From positions 1-64,000 of the forward strand of contig DASVEE010000020.1 in the NCBI GenBank assembly GCA_036380735.1: DNA of 64,000 bases. The letters are read 5' to 3'. The notes below the pieces were generated by a model. That model made no database searches, was not told the DNA's origin, and saw only the letters and a program-made list of their open reading frames with translations. Position 1 is the stretch's first letter. Each line of letters opens with the position of its first letter. Source of the stretch: DASVEE01 sp036380735. Its GTDB lineage: Bacteria; Acidobacteriota; Thermoanaerobaculia; Gp7-AA8. Positions 26,894-39,200 of the stretch are shown piece after piece. The position numbers were made by a program, and so were the translations under genes.

Positions 26894-26964
26894 GACGAAT
26901 AGGACGAATAGGACCTACGCCACGGTCCTATCCGTAATTCGTATTATTTGTCCTATTTGTCCTT
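26888..26964. repeat. 9-bp-unit inverted repeat
   Basis: GATAGGACGAATAGGACGAA-type arm (26889-26914) faces GTCCTATCCG/TTTGTCCTATTTGTCC (26924-26962). It begins at the stop codon of the reductase gene and ends 63 bases before the M4-like protease ATG. Confidence 0.8.
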
Positions 26965-27026
26965 TCCCTTCTCACCAATATCCGCCGCCCTCCATCGTCA
27001 TACCTCAGGACATCACTGGAGGATCT

Positions 27027-29012
27027 ATGACGAAACTGAAGTTTGTGGTGGGGCGGCTGCTCGTTTTCTGCGGCCTCACTTTCTGTGCAGGCGCCGCGTT
27101 CGCGGAGCTGCTTCCCGCCGCTGAGAGCGTACCGGTCGCGCTGTATGGCGACGCCATTCGGGAAGCGGGCGGGAAGCTCGTGGGGCGGGGGGTGAATCTC
27201 GACGGCGTCGCTCGCGGCAGAGTTCGGGCCGAGGGGGATCGGGCGGCCGTGGTGGCGAACCCGTGTGGCGGCACGGCGGAGATCGTCTGGCGCGAGGTGC
27301 GCCGGCAGGTCGATCCGGAGCGCGGCAGCCACGTCTTCTATCGGCAGCATGCCGTCGGCGAAGGACTGGACGCGGAGCTGGTGGGCTCCGAGATCGTCGT
27401 GCATCGGCTCGCCAACGGTAAGGTCTTCGCCATCGGCGGACAGCAGTTCGAGTCGGTCACAATCGAGGGCTGCGCGAAGGTGGCCCTCGTCAAGGCGGCT
27501 TCCGCGGCGCGCCGGCAGGTACGCATCACGAAGGGGGAGCAGGAGCTCGTGCCCGGCGACGCGGAGCCGGTGATGCGCGAGCTGTTTGCGTCGCGGCTCG
27601 CCGGCACGCGGCTGAAGCTCGTGCAGAGCGGCGGTACGTTCCGGCCCGCCTGGTTCACCATCGGTGACGACGCGGCAGGGGAGCCTTACGACGTCGTGCT
27701 CGATGCGGAGAACGAGCGCGTGCTCGCGATGACCGAGGCGAATCCGGGCGGCAACTGCAGCCCGGGCACGCTGGCTCCCGTGAGCGCCGTTGGGATCCCG
27801 GTGCGGCCGGAGATCACGACCTGGAGGACGATGAAGGCGAGCACCGTTTCACGTCCCGGCCCGGAGAACTTCACGCACGAAGCGGTGTGGATTCCGTCCG
27901 ATCCCGCGATCCGCATCATCGGCCATCACGCCGCCGGCGACCCGAGCCCCTACCTCTGTTCGTACGGGGTCAGCTTCTACACGGTGTTCCCGCTGAAGAT
28001 CACGAGCGCGCACTGCTGCTCGCCCGTCTATGACGATTTCCACGACAGCTCGACGAACAAGCCGCTCCACGGGCGCGCGGTGGGCGACGCGATGTGGCAC
28101 ACCTACAGGACCATGTTCGTCTTCAAGTATCTCGGATGGAACGGCTGGAACGGCGCCGGTGGAGACGCCAAGGTGGTGATCTCCGGCCTGGGCGACCAGG
28201 GGCAGTTCATTCGCGTCGCCACGACCATTGCTCCGGCAAACTCGGTGCGCATCGGTCCCGCCACCAAGATGTACAGTCCCGCCGCGTCGCTCGACCTCGT
28301 CGGGCACGAGTGGGGCCACGGCGTCGTCATCACGGCCGTCAACTTCAACGTCGCGACCACTGTCGGGGAGCAGATGAACGAAGGATGGGCGGATGTGATC
28401 GGCACGCTGGTCGAGAAGAAAACCCAGCCAGCGGGGACCGGTCTCGAGCAGTCCTCCGACTACAAGATGGAGGAGGACTCGGCGCTGAACGGGACCTATG
28501 CGCGCGCCGCGCTCGACGACGACGCGGACGGCATCTCCGGGCATGACTGGGTCGGCCCGAACGGCTCCCATCACTTCGACGACAAGCTGCACCGGCAGGA
28601 CACGTTGCACAGCACCGAGCCTCACGCCACGGGAAACATGCTCGTCGTGGCCTACCGGATCATGGCGGAGGGCGGCTCCACGGATCTGCCTTCGGGCCTG
28701 AATCCCGTTTGCGCGCGGCCCAACGCGGTCAATCTGTACGCGGGCTGCACCGCCGCCAACGCCATGACGGCCAGCGAGCGCCTCGGCGCCTCGAAGACCG
28801 GCACGCTGCTCTTCTACGCCATCACCCACACCGTACCGTCGAGCACGACGTGGACGACGGTGGCCGACCGCGTCAACGAGGCCGCCTTCGCGCGCTACAA
28901 CCAGTGCTCCGCCGGCTCGTCGTTCAACGCCGCCGCCGAGCAGAACGCGGTGCGGAAAGCCTTCGCCGGAATCGGCTATCCGCGTACGGCAGCGGACATT
29001 CAGTGCCCGTGA
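27027..29012 (+). CDS. Secreted thermolysin-like (M4-type) zinc metalloprotease
   Basis: 661 residues with a signal peptide (GRLLVFCGLTFCAGAAFA). After a pro-region of about 230 residues, the catalytic part contains HEWGH with zinc-binding His at 427 and 431 and the catalytic Glu at 428, then NEGWADVIG with the third ligand Glu at 452. This spacing is close to thermolysin (His, His, Glu 20 residues later). Several Cys pairs suggest disulfides. GGAGG lies at 27018-27022 before the ATG. Likely an extracellular protease, distinct in fold from the matrixin at 16505. Confidence 0.8.
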   Translation: MTKLKFVVGRLLVFCGLTFCAGAAFAELLPAAESVPVALYGDAIREAGGKLVGRGVNLDGVARGRVRAEGDRAAVVANPCGGTAEIVWREVRRQVDPERGSHVFYRQHAVGEGLDAELVGSEIVVHRLANGKVFAIGGQQFESVTIEGCAKVALVKAASAARRQVRITKGEQELVPGDAEPVMRELFASRLAGTRLKLVQSGGTFRPAWFTIGDDAAGEPYDVVLDAENERVLAMTEANPGGNCSPGTLAPVSAVGIPVRPEITTWRTMKASTVSRPGPENFTHEAVWIPSDPAIRIIGHHAAGDPSPYLCSYGVSFYTVFPLKITSAHCCSPVYDDFHDSSTNKPLHGRAVGDAMWHTYRTMFVFKYLGWNGWNGAGGDAKVVISGLGDQGQFIRVATTIAPANSVRIGPATKMYSPAASLDLVGHEWGHGVVITAVNFNVATTVGEQMNEGWADVIGTLVEKKTQPAGTGLEQSSDYKMEEDSALNGTYARAALDDDADGISGHDWVGPNGSHHFDDKLHRQDTLHSTEPHATGNMLVVAYRIMAEGGSTDLPSGLNPVCARPNAVNLYAGCTAANAMTASERLGASKTGTLLFYAITHTVPSSTTWTTVADRVNEAAFARYNQCSAGSSFNAAAEQNAVRKAFAGIGYPRTAADIQCP

Positions 29013-29028
29013 TGAACGAAGACCAGAG

Positions 29029-29113
29029 ACGATAGGAGGATGGGACCTATGGGACCTACAGGACAAACAGGACTTCCCATAGGTCGCATCCGTCCCATCC
29101 GTCCTGTCGTCTT
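29029..29113. repeat. 9-bp-unit inverted repeat between convergent genes
   Basis: A CGATAGGAGGATGGGACC-type arm (29029-29072) pairs with a TCCCATAGGTCGCATCCGTC arm (29074-29110). It spans the gap between the protease gene and the convergent secreted-protein gene. Confidence 0.8.
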
Positions 29114-29115
29114 CC

Positions 29116-29970
29116 TCACTGCGGCCAGGCCAGGCTCACCTGCTGGGTGAAGTTGTCGGTGGCGCTGACCATGGCCCAGTAGCGCAGGCCCGGGGAGACC
29201 GGCGTGACCTCCACGCGCTGGCTGCCGCCCGTGCAGGGGGAGTGGCAGGAAAAGGGGTGGCAGACCTCCTCGAGGGGCAGCTCCGCAAAGTAGGGGTAGC
29301 TGGCGTCCGTGCCGTCCCTCGAGGTCAGGGCCACGGTGGTCTCCCGGATCAGGTTCCCGGTGGGGAGGGCCTCGTCGTACAGCTTCACTCTCACAATTCC
29401 GCCGCCCGATCCGTCTATGTCGTAAATGCGCAGGGTGTGGCCGAACTGCGCGACGGCCCGTCGGCAGCTCGAGCCGGGGATCTCCTCCAGCCGATAGCTG
29501 GAGCGAACGCCGAGGATGTGGGTGGTTGCTGTGAAGAAGGAGCGGACGATGGGCAGCGCGGTCTCGTGAAACGTTTCCCCGGCGTCCGTGCTGCTCAGGA
29601 GGTAGGCGTTCAGCGCCACCGCATCGCCCGCCGCGGGCTCCAGATACAGGAGGCGGCCGGAACGCGAGGGTGGGGTAGGGACGAAGAGCGGCGTCAGCCA
29701 GCCGGGCGCGAGCGTGCCGAAGGCCGGAGCCGACACGCCGCCCCCTTCCGCATGCTCGTACCTGGGGTAGTAGCCGGCCGCCGCTTCCGGCGCCAGAGCC
29801 GCGACCCCGCTCCGGAATCGCGCTCCGTTCACCCCCACCACCTCGGGAGCGGCCACTATTGGAATGAGGACCTTATCCCATGACGAAAGGGCTTGCGCTT
29901 CGAGGGGGGAAGGACCGAATGTGGTTGTAAATAACGCAAGGAGCAGTGCGAAAAGGGGCGTTCGTCTCAT
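29116..29970 (-). CDS. Secreted protein of unknown function
   Basis: 284 residues from ATG at 29970 (MRRTPLFALLLALFTTTFGP, signal peptide). The mature protein is beta-rich; segments such as SGRLLYLEPAAGDAVALNAY, TLRIYDIDGSGGGIVRVKLY and RYWAMVSATDNFTQQVSLAW resemble extracellular Ig-like or lectin folds, but no family is assigned. Four Cys lie close to the C-terminus (VCHPFSCHSPC). A start 57 bases upstream is possible but would lengthen the n-region of the signal peptide. Confidence 0.65.
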   Translation of the reverse strand: MRRTPLFALLLALFTTTFGPSPLEAQALSSWDKVLIPIVAAPEVVGVNGARFRSGVAALAPEAAAGYYPRYEHAEGGGVSAPAFGTLAPGWLTPLFVPTPPSRSGRLLYLEPAAGDAVALNAYLLSSTDAGETFHETALPIVRSFFTATTHILGVRSSYRLEEIPGSSCRRAVAQFGHTLRIYDIDGSGGGIVRVKLYDEALPTGNLIRETTVALTSRDGTDASYPYFAELPLEEVCHPFSCHSPCTGGSQRVEVTPVSPGLRYWAMVSATDNFTQQVSLAWPQ

Positions 29971-30211
29971 GCCCGGAGGTACGGGTATGGGGAGGACGAC
30001 GTCCAGCCTCGTAGGATTTTGTGACATAGAGCACTCTACCTACGGGCAATGAAATGTCCTGACCGTACGTTCCCCTACTGTTTGCCATTCCGAAACTGGT
30101 ACCATAGCCAGACGTCCGCCCGGTTCCAGAGAGAAAGTGTGTGTTCCCGGCCGTCTGGAGTTTTGTGGGAAGGCCCACGCACGAGTGAGTAGTCGTCCAA
30201 GGAAAAAACGA

Positions 30212-33200
30212 ATGAAGATCAACCGCCGTATTGCTGCGCCGATGCTCGCGTTGTTATTCGCACTTGCCGTACCCACCCTGGCAAGTGCCGCGACCTCGGA
30301 GTTCAGCGTCCTGATCAACGTCGACCCGAATGCGTCCCCCGTCACCGGCTGCTCCGTCACGGAAGCCGGGCAGACAATGCATGGGGTGGACCAGATGCTG
30401 ATCGCGACCGTCACCACGGACGCGACCACCGGTACCGTCACCAATGTCGTGCGGCGCGTCTGCGCCGGCGGCGCGTTCGGTGCCCCCATCGCCGTCGAAG
30501 GCGGCTGGGACGCAGGGTTGAAGCCGGCCAACGGCGAAATGCTCGTCGAAATGCGCATGCCGCTCTCCGCCCTCCCGGGCGGCGAGCTCGGTCCGAAGAC
30601 CCAACTCGGCTTCATCGGCCGGACGGGCTCTTCGACCCACGTGGCGTTCGACCTCAACAACGACGCACCGATCCTCTATCCCGCCGGGAACAAGGTGAAG
30701 AAGCGTTCCGTGCGTCCGTACGGCTCGCACAACATCGTCCTCGACGGCAAGGGCGAGGACTGGGGCAACATCGACCAGCTCGCGGAAGGCATCGCCAGCG
30801 GCGGTTCGCAGACGCTGCGCATCTTCAAGGCGTTCGCCTACGAAGGGGCGTCGCACCTCTTCTTCCGCCTCGACGCCCGCCTGAACAGCAGCTCGCCGAT
30901 CGCCATCGACGATCACCACACGGTGACCCCGGGCGGCACCCTCACGGTTCCGGATCGCGGCGTCCTCGAAAACGACATCTATGAAGGAGAGGGCCCGCTG
31001 ACCGCGGAGCTCGTCGCTCCTCCGTCTTCCGGTACCGTCAGCCTCAGCCCGGCCGGCGGCTTCACGTACGAGAACACGCAGCCGGCCGCCACCGACGACA
31101 GCTTCCAGTACCAGGCGCGCGCCGGCAGCCAGGTGTCGAACACCGCCACGGTGCACATCGCGATCTCCGGAGCGCAGCCGAACCAGGCGCCGGCGCTCGA
31201 CGAGACGACGTTCTCGGTCGCCGAGAACAGCCCGAACGGCACGGTGGTCGGCACCGTCACCGCGTCCGACCCGAATGCGGGGCAGACGCTGACGTTCGCC
31301 ATCACCGGCGGCAACACGAACGGCGCGTTCGCCATCGACGCGAGCACCGGCGTGATCACGGTCGCGAACAGCGGCGCGCTCGACGCCGAGTCGTTCCCCT
31401 CCTTCTCGCTGACCGTCACGGTGACGGACAACGGCACGCCGCAGCTCAGCGACAGCGGCACGATCGGCATCGGCGTCAATGACGTCAACGAGGCGCCGTT
31501 CGTCAACAACGACAACTTCACGCTTCCCGAGAACAGCGCCAACGGCACGACCGTCGGCACGGTGACGGGCGGCGATCCGGACGCGGGGCAGACGATCACG
31601 TTCGCCATCACGGCCGGCAACACCAACGGCGCCTTCGCCATCAACGCCACCACCGGCGTGATCACGGTCGCCAACAGCGGCGCCCTCGACTACGAGACGA
31701 CGGCGACCTTCTTCCTCACGGTCGAAGCGACCGACAACGGCGGCAGCGCGATGACCGGCAGCGGCACCATCGGCGTGACGCTGACGAACGTCAACGAAGC
31801 GCCGGCCGTCAGCCCTGCCACTTTCGCCGTCAACGAGAACGCCCCGAACGGCACGCTCGTCGGCACGGCGACGCGTACCGACGTGGACGGCCCGGGCGCC
31901 ACCTGGTCGATCACGAACGGCAACACGAACGGCGCGTTCGCCATCAACCCGGCGACGGGTGCGATCACGGTCGCCAACAGCGCGGCGCTCGACTTCGAGA
32001 CGACGTCCTCCTTCGCCCTGACCGTGCAGGTCAGCGACGGCGGCACGCCGAACCTCTCGGACACCGAAGTCATCACCATCAACGTCAATGACGTGAACGA
32101 GGCGCCAGTCGTCACGGCCGCCACGTTCCCGCTCGCCGAGAACACGCCGAACGGCACCGCAGTCGGCACCGTCACGGCCACCGATCCGGACGGTCACACG
32201 CTGACGTTCGCCATCACCGGCGGCAACACGAACGGCGCCTTCGCCATCAACGGCGCCACGGGCCAGATCACGGTCGCCAACTCCGCCGCGCTCGACTTCG
32301 AGACGACGCCGGTGTTCTCGCTGACCGTCTCGGCCACCGACAACGGCGCGCCGGTCCTCAGCGCCTCGAACACGATCACGATCAATCTCACCGACGTGAA
32401 TGACGCGCCGGTCATCACCTCCGCGGCGTCCGCGAACGTGCCGGAGAACACCAACGCCGTCCTGACCGTCACGGCGACGGACCAGGACGGGCAGACCGTC
32501 ACGTACTCGATCACCGGCGGCGCCGATGCGGCCGACTTCGTGATCAACCCGGTCACGGGCGTGCTGACGTTCGCCCTCTTCCCGAACTTCGAAGCGCCGG
32601 CGGATGCCGACGCGAACAACATCTATCTGGTGCAGGTGACGGCCACCGACGGCACGAGCCCGGTCAACCAGACGATCACCGTCACGGTGACCAACGTGAA
32701 CGAGCCGCCGGCCATCACGTCGCTCACCTCCTTCCTCGTGCCGGAGAACACGACCGCCGTCACGACGGTCACGGCCTCCGACGAGGACGGGGACACCATC
32801 ACCTGGTCGATCACCGGCGGCGCCGATGCCGGTGACTTCTCGATCAACGCCGCCACGGGCGCGCTCGTCTTCAACGTCGCCCCGAACTTCGAGGCGCCGG
32901 CCGATGCCGACGCGAACAACTCCTACCTCGTCGAGGTCACGGCGAACGACGGCACGAACACCGCCAGCCAGACCATCGCCGTCTCGGTCACGGACGTGAA
33001 CGAGGCGCCGGTCATCACCTCCGGCAACGCCTTCAACGTCGCCGAGAACACGACCGCCGTGGCCACCGTGACGTCGACCGACCCCGAGGGGCAGGTCGTG
33101 ACGTACTCGATCACGGGTGGGGCGGATGCGGGGGCGTTCTCCATCAACGCCGCCACGGGCGCGCTGACGTTCAACGCCGCACCGAACTTCGAAGCGCCGG

Positions 33201-36200
33201 CGGATGCCGACGCGAACAACATCTATCTCGTGCAGGTGACGGCCACCGACGGCGTCAATCCGGTCAACCAGACCGTGACCGTCACGGTGACGAACACCAA
33301 CGAAGCCCCGGTCATCACGTCGGCCAACACGGCGACGGTGCCGGAGAACACGCTCGTGGCCACGACCGTCACGACGACGGATCCGGAAGGCAACGCGATC
33401 ACCTACTCGATCACGGGCGGCGCCGACCAGGCGCTCTTCTCCATCGACGGCTCGACGGGCGTCCTCTCCTTCAACGCCCCGCCGGACTTCGAGAACCCGT
33501 CCGACGCCGATTCCAACAACCAGTACCTCGTCCAGGTGACGGCGACGGACGGCACGACGCCGGTCAACCAGACCATCACCGTCACGGTGACGGACGTCAA
33601 CGAAGCGCCGGAGTTCACCTCTGCCGACAACCCGAGCGTCGTCGAAGGGAACACGGCCGTCACGACGGTCACGACGACGGATCCGGAAGGCAACACCGTG
33701 ACGTACTCGATCACGGGTGGTGCGGACCAGGCGCTCTTCTCGATCAACGCCTCGACCGGCGCGCTGACGTTCAACGCCGCGCCCGACTTCGAGGCGCCGG
33801 CCGACGCCGATGCGAACAACACCTACCTCGTGCAGGTGACGGCCAACGACGGCACGAACAACAGCAATCAGACCCTCACCGTCACGGTGACGAACGCGAA
33901 CGAGGGACCGGCGTTCACCTCCAGCAACGCGGCCAGCGTGCCGGAGAACACGACCGCGGTGCTCACCGTCACGGCCACCGATCCGGAAGGCGACACGCTG
34001 ACGTATTCGATCACTGGCGGCGCTGACGCCGGTGCGTTCACGATCAACACCTCGACGGGCGCCCTGAGCTTCCTCTCCGCGCCGAACTTCGAAGCGCCGG
34101 CCGACGCCGGTGCGAACAACGTCTACGACGTGCAGATCACGGCCACGGACGGCACGACGCCGGTGAACCAGACCATCGCGGTCACGGTGACGGACGTCAA
34201 CGAGGCGCCGTCGATCACGTCGTCGAACGCGGCCAGCGTGCCGGAGAACACCACTGCCGTCACCACGGTGACGACGACCGATCCGGAAGGCAACACGATC
34301 ACCTACTCGATCACGGGTGGCGCGGACGCGGCGCTCTTCTCGATCGACAGCAGCACCGGCGCGCTGACGTTCAACGCGGCGCCCGACTACGAAGCGCCGG
34401 CTGACGCCGACACGAACAACAGCTACATCGTCCAGGTCACGGCCACCGACGGCACGACGCCGGTCAACCAGACCGTCACCGTCACGGTGACCGACGCCAA
34501 CGAAGCGCCGTCGTTCACCTCCGGCGCGACGCCGAGCGTGGTCGAGAACACGACCGCGGTCACGACCGTCACGGCGACCGATCCGGAAGGCAACACGCTG
34601 ACCTACTCGATCACGGGCGGCGCCGACCAGGCGCTCTTCTCGATCAACACGAGCACGGGCGCGCTGAGCTTCCTCTCCGCGCCGAACTTCGAAGCTCCGG
34701 CCGACGCGGGTGCGAACAACGTCTATGACGTCCAGGTGACGGCCACCGACGGCACGAACCCGGTCGTGCAGAACCTCTCGGTCACGGTGACGGACGCCAA
34801 CGAGGCGCCGTCCATCACGTCGTCCAACGCGGCGAGCGTGGCGGAGAACACCACCGCCGTCACCACCGTGACGACGACCGATCCGGAAGGCGACACCATC
34901 ACCTACTCGATCACGGGCGGCGCCGATCAGGCGCTGTTCACGATCAACTCGAGCACGGGCGCGCTGAGCTTCCTCTCCGCGCCGGACTTCGAGGCGCCGG
35001 CCGACGCGGGTGCGAACAACGTCTACGACGTGCAGGTCACGGCGACCGACGGCACCAACCCGGTGAACCAGACGATCGCCGTCACGGTGACGAACGTCGA
35101 CGAGGCGCCGGCGTTCAGCTCGAGCCCCACGCCGAGCGTCCCGGAGAACACCACGGCCGTCACGACCGTCACGGCCGCCGATCCGGAAGGCAACACGCTG
35201 ACCTACTCGATCACGGGCGGCGCCGACCAGGCGCTGTTCTCGATCAACAGCAGCACCGGCGTGCTGACGTTCAACTCCGCGCAGAACTACGAAGCACCGG
35301 CCGACGCCGACACGGACCGCTTTTATCTCGTCGACGTGACGGCCACGGACGGGACAACCCCGGTCGTGCAGAACCTCATCGTCGAAGTGACGAACGTCAA
35401 CGAGGCGCCGTCGGTCAACGCCGGCTTCACGACGATCAACGTCAACGAGAACACCACCGCCGTGGCCACCATCACCGCGACCGATCCGGACGGCTCGTCG
35501 CCGACCTTCTCGATCGTCGGCGGTGCCGACGCGGCGCTCTTCTCGATCAACAGCACGACCGGCGCGCTGACGTTCAACGCCGCGCCGAACTTCGAGGCGC
35601 CGGCCGATGCCGGCGCGAACAACGCCTACGAGCTGACCGTGCGCGCCAGCGACGGCACGCTCTTCTCCGACGAGTCGATCACCGTCAACGTCCAGAACGT
35701 CGACGAGCAGCCGGTCTTCACCTCGACCGCCACGCCGAGCGTGCCGGAGCACACCACCGACGTCGTCTTCGTCGCGGCGGTCGATCCGGAAAGCGCCACC
35801 GTCACGTACTCCATCACCGGCGGCGCCGACCAGGCGCTGTTCGGGATCGACAACTCGACGGGTGAGCTGCGGTTCCTCACGGGTCCCGACTTCGAGGCGC
35901 CCACCGACGCCGACACCAACAACGTCTACCTCGTCCAGGTGACCGCGAACGACGGCACGACCACGGCGACGCAGAACATCGCCGTCACCGTCACCGACGC
36001 GAACGATCCTCCGGTCTTCACCTCGAGCGGCACGCCGAGCGTGCCGGAGAACACCACCGCCGTCATCACCGTCGTCGCTGCCGATCCGGAAGCCGCCGCC
36101 GTCACCTACTCCCTCGCGGGTGGTGCCGATCAGGCGCTCTTCTCGATCAACAGCACGACCGGCGCTCTGGCGTTCCTCTCCGCGCCGAACTTCGAGGCGC

Positions 36201-39200
36201 CGGCCGATGCCGACACGAACAACGTCTATGAAGTCCAGGTGGCGGCCACCGACGGCATTCACGTCGTCCTGCAGTCGCTCAGCGTGACGGTCACGAACGC
36301 GAACGAGGCTCCGTCGATCACGTCGGCAAACAACGCCAGCGTGCCGGAGAACTCGGTGTCGGTCCTGACGGTCACGTCGACCGATCCGGACGGCAACACC
36401 GTCACGTACTCCATCACCGGCGGCGCCGACGCGGCCGCGTTCTCCATCAATGCCACGACCGGCGTGCTGACGTTCTCCGCACCGCCGGACTACGAAGCTC
36501 CGATCGACAGCGACGGCAACAACGTCTACGAGGTCGAGGTCACGGCCACCGATGGCACGAACCCCGTCACGCAGACGATCACCGTCACCGTCACCCCGGT
36601 CGACGAAGGTCCGGCCTTCACCTCGACGGCCACGCCGAGCGTGCCGGAGAACACGACCGCGGTCGTCGACGTCGACGCCACCGATCCGGAAGGCTCGGGT
36701 CTGACGTTCTCGATCACAGGCGGTGCCGATCAGGCGGCGTTCTCGATCGACAGCGGCACCGGCGTGCTGACGTTCAACGTCGCGCCGAACTTCGAGGCGC
36801 CCACGGACGCCGACACCAACAACACCTACCTCGTCGACGTCACGGCCACGGACGGCACGAACCCGGTCGTCCAGTCGCTGACCGTCACGGTCACGGACGT
36901 GAACGAAGCACCGAGCTTCACCTCTTCGGCCACGCCAAGCGTGCCGGAGAACACGACCGCGGTCATCACCGTCACGGCCGTCGATCCGGACGCCACGACG
37001 CCGACCTACTCGATCACCGGCGGCGCCGACGCGGCGCTCTTCTCCATCAACGGCACGACCGGCGCGCTGACGTTCAACGCGGCGCCCAACTTCGAGGCGC
37101 CGGCTGATGCCGACGCGAACAACACGTACCTCGTCGACGTCACGGCCACGGACGGCACGAACCCGGTCGTCCAGTCGCTGACCGTCACGGTCACGAACGT
37201 GGACGAGGCGCCGGCCTTCACGAGCGCCAACTCCGCCTCCGTCGCGGAGAACACGGCCGCGAGCTTCCTCACGGTCGCCGCGACCGATCCGGAAGGCGCG
37301 ACGGTGACGTACTCCATCACCGGTGGCGCCGACCAGGGCGACTTCTCGATCAACAGCACGACCGGTGAGCTGACGTTCGCCGCCACGCCGAACTTCGAAG
37401 CGCCGGCCGATGCCGACGCCAACAACATCTATCTCGTCCAGGTCACGGCCACGGACGGCACGAACCCGGTCAACCAGACCGTCACCGTCACCGTCACCAA
37501 CGTCAACGAGGCGCCGGTCAACACCGTCCCGGCCGCGCAGGCGACGCTCGAGGACACGAACCGCATCTTCTCCAGCGGCAACGGCAACCAGATCAGCATC
37601 AGCGATCCGGACGGCGACGTGACCGTGCAGGTGACGCTCAGCGCCACCAACGGTACGCTGTCGACGAACGGCATCACCGGTCTCTCGTTCACCGTCGGCG
37701 ACGGTACCGACGACCCGACGCTGACGTTCACCGGCACCGTGTCGAACATCAATGCGCGCCTCAACGGCCTGACGTTCAAGCCGAACCTCAACTACTACAG
37801 CACCCACCCGGTGAGCACGGACCTCCTCTCCATCACCACGGACGATCAGGGCAACAGCGGCTCAGGTGGCGCGCTGCAGGACTCCGACTCGATCGGGATG
37901 GACGTCGATCCGGTCAATGACAAGCCGACGACGGCGAGCTACACCATCGCCAACGGCAACGCCCACGGCACGCATTCGGGCATCGGCATCACCATCACCG
38001 CCGCGCACTCGAACGAGCTGAAGGAAGATTCGGCCGACGTCGACGATCACGATCCGTACAGCGAGCTGACGGTGCAGATCGTCGGCGGCACGCTCAGCCC
38101 CGCCAATGCGACTCTCACGCTGATCGACGCCAGCACCGGCGCGTTCTACTTCGAGCCGCCGGGCGGCATCGGCGCGGACGACACGGCGCCGTCGTTCCAG
38201 TACCAGGTCTGCGACAACGGTGACGTCACTCTCGGTCTGGCCGCGCAGTGCAGCGACCCGGCCACCGTGCAGGTCGTCCTCACCGGCGCCGACACGTGGT
38301 TCGTCGACGACACCGACGCCGCCGGCTGCGGCATCTCCTGCAACGGCGCGCGCACGAAGCCGCTGGTCGGTCTCAACAGCGTCGCTCTTGCGGGCCGCGG
38401 TACCGGCGACCGGGTCTTCGCCTTCTCCGGCACGTACAACCACGGCTTCACCATGGCGGCCAGCGAGCGCCTCATCGGTCAGGCCTCTACCAGCACGTTC
38501 GACGGGCACTTCGGCGTCGTCGTGCCGGCGAACGGCACGCTCGACTCGCGTCCGGCGATGAGCGGTGCCGCGGTCACGCTGCAGAACACCGTCACCGCCG
38601 CCAACAACACGCTCCTGCGCGGCATCACCATCACCTCGGGCGCCAACAAGGGCTACGTCAGCCCCGCGGGCGCCACGACCCTGACGGTCCTCGAGTCGTC
38701 GGTCACCTCCACGGGCAACATGGCCATCGACGTTGCCGGCGCGACGAACGCCGCGACGAGCGTCGCCTTCACTTCGACCAATTCCTCCGGCGGCACGCGC
38801 GGCGTCAGCCTCGACGGCGTCAACGGCACGTGGTCGCTCGGCACCGGTGCGCTCAACAACAACACGCAGGCCGCCTTCTACCTGCAGAACGCCAACGCGT
38901 CGACCATCACCTACGGCGGCACCATGGCTCCGACGACGGGCCGCGCGGTGCTGATCGGCACGGCCGACGGCAACAGCGCGGCGAACGCGTCGAACGGCCT
39001 CGAGGCCGGTTCGACCGTCACGCTCAGCGGCAACATGACCGCCGGCGGCATCGGTGTGTACGAGAGCTCGGGCGGCACGCTCAACTTCAACGCCGCCGCC
39101 ACGCACACCTTCAACACCGGCGCGACCAACGCGGTCGAGCTGATCGACAACAACGGCACTACGTTCAACTACAACGTCGCGAACCTGACGATCACCACGG

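Noticed and set aside
30254..37807. 2517-residue antisense frame opposite the cadherin repeats
   Set aside because: The repeated 300-bp units keep the opposite frame open; the product is Arg/Asp/Gly-rich and repetitive without a fold.
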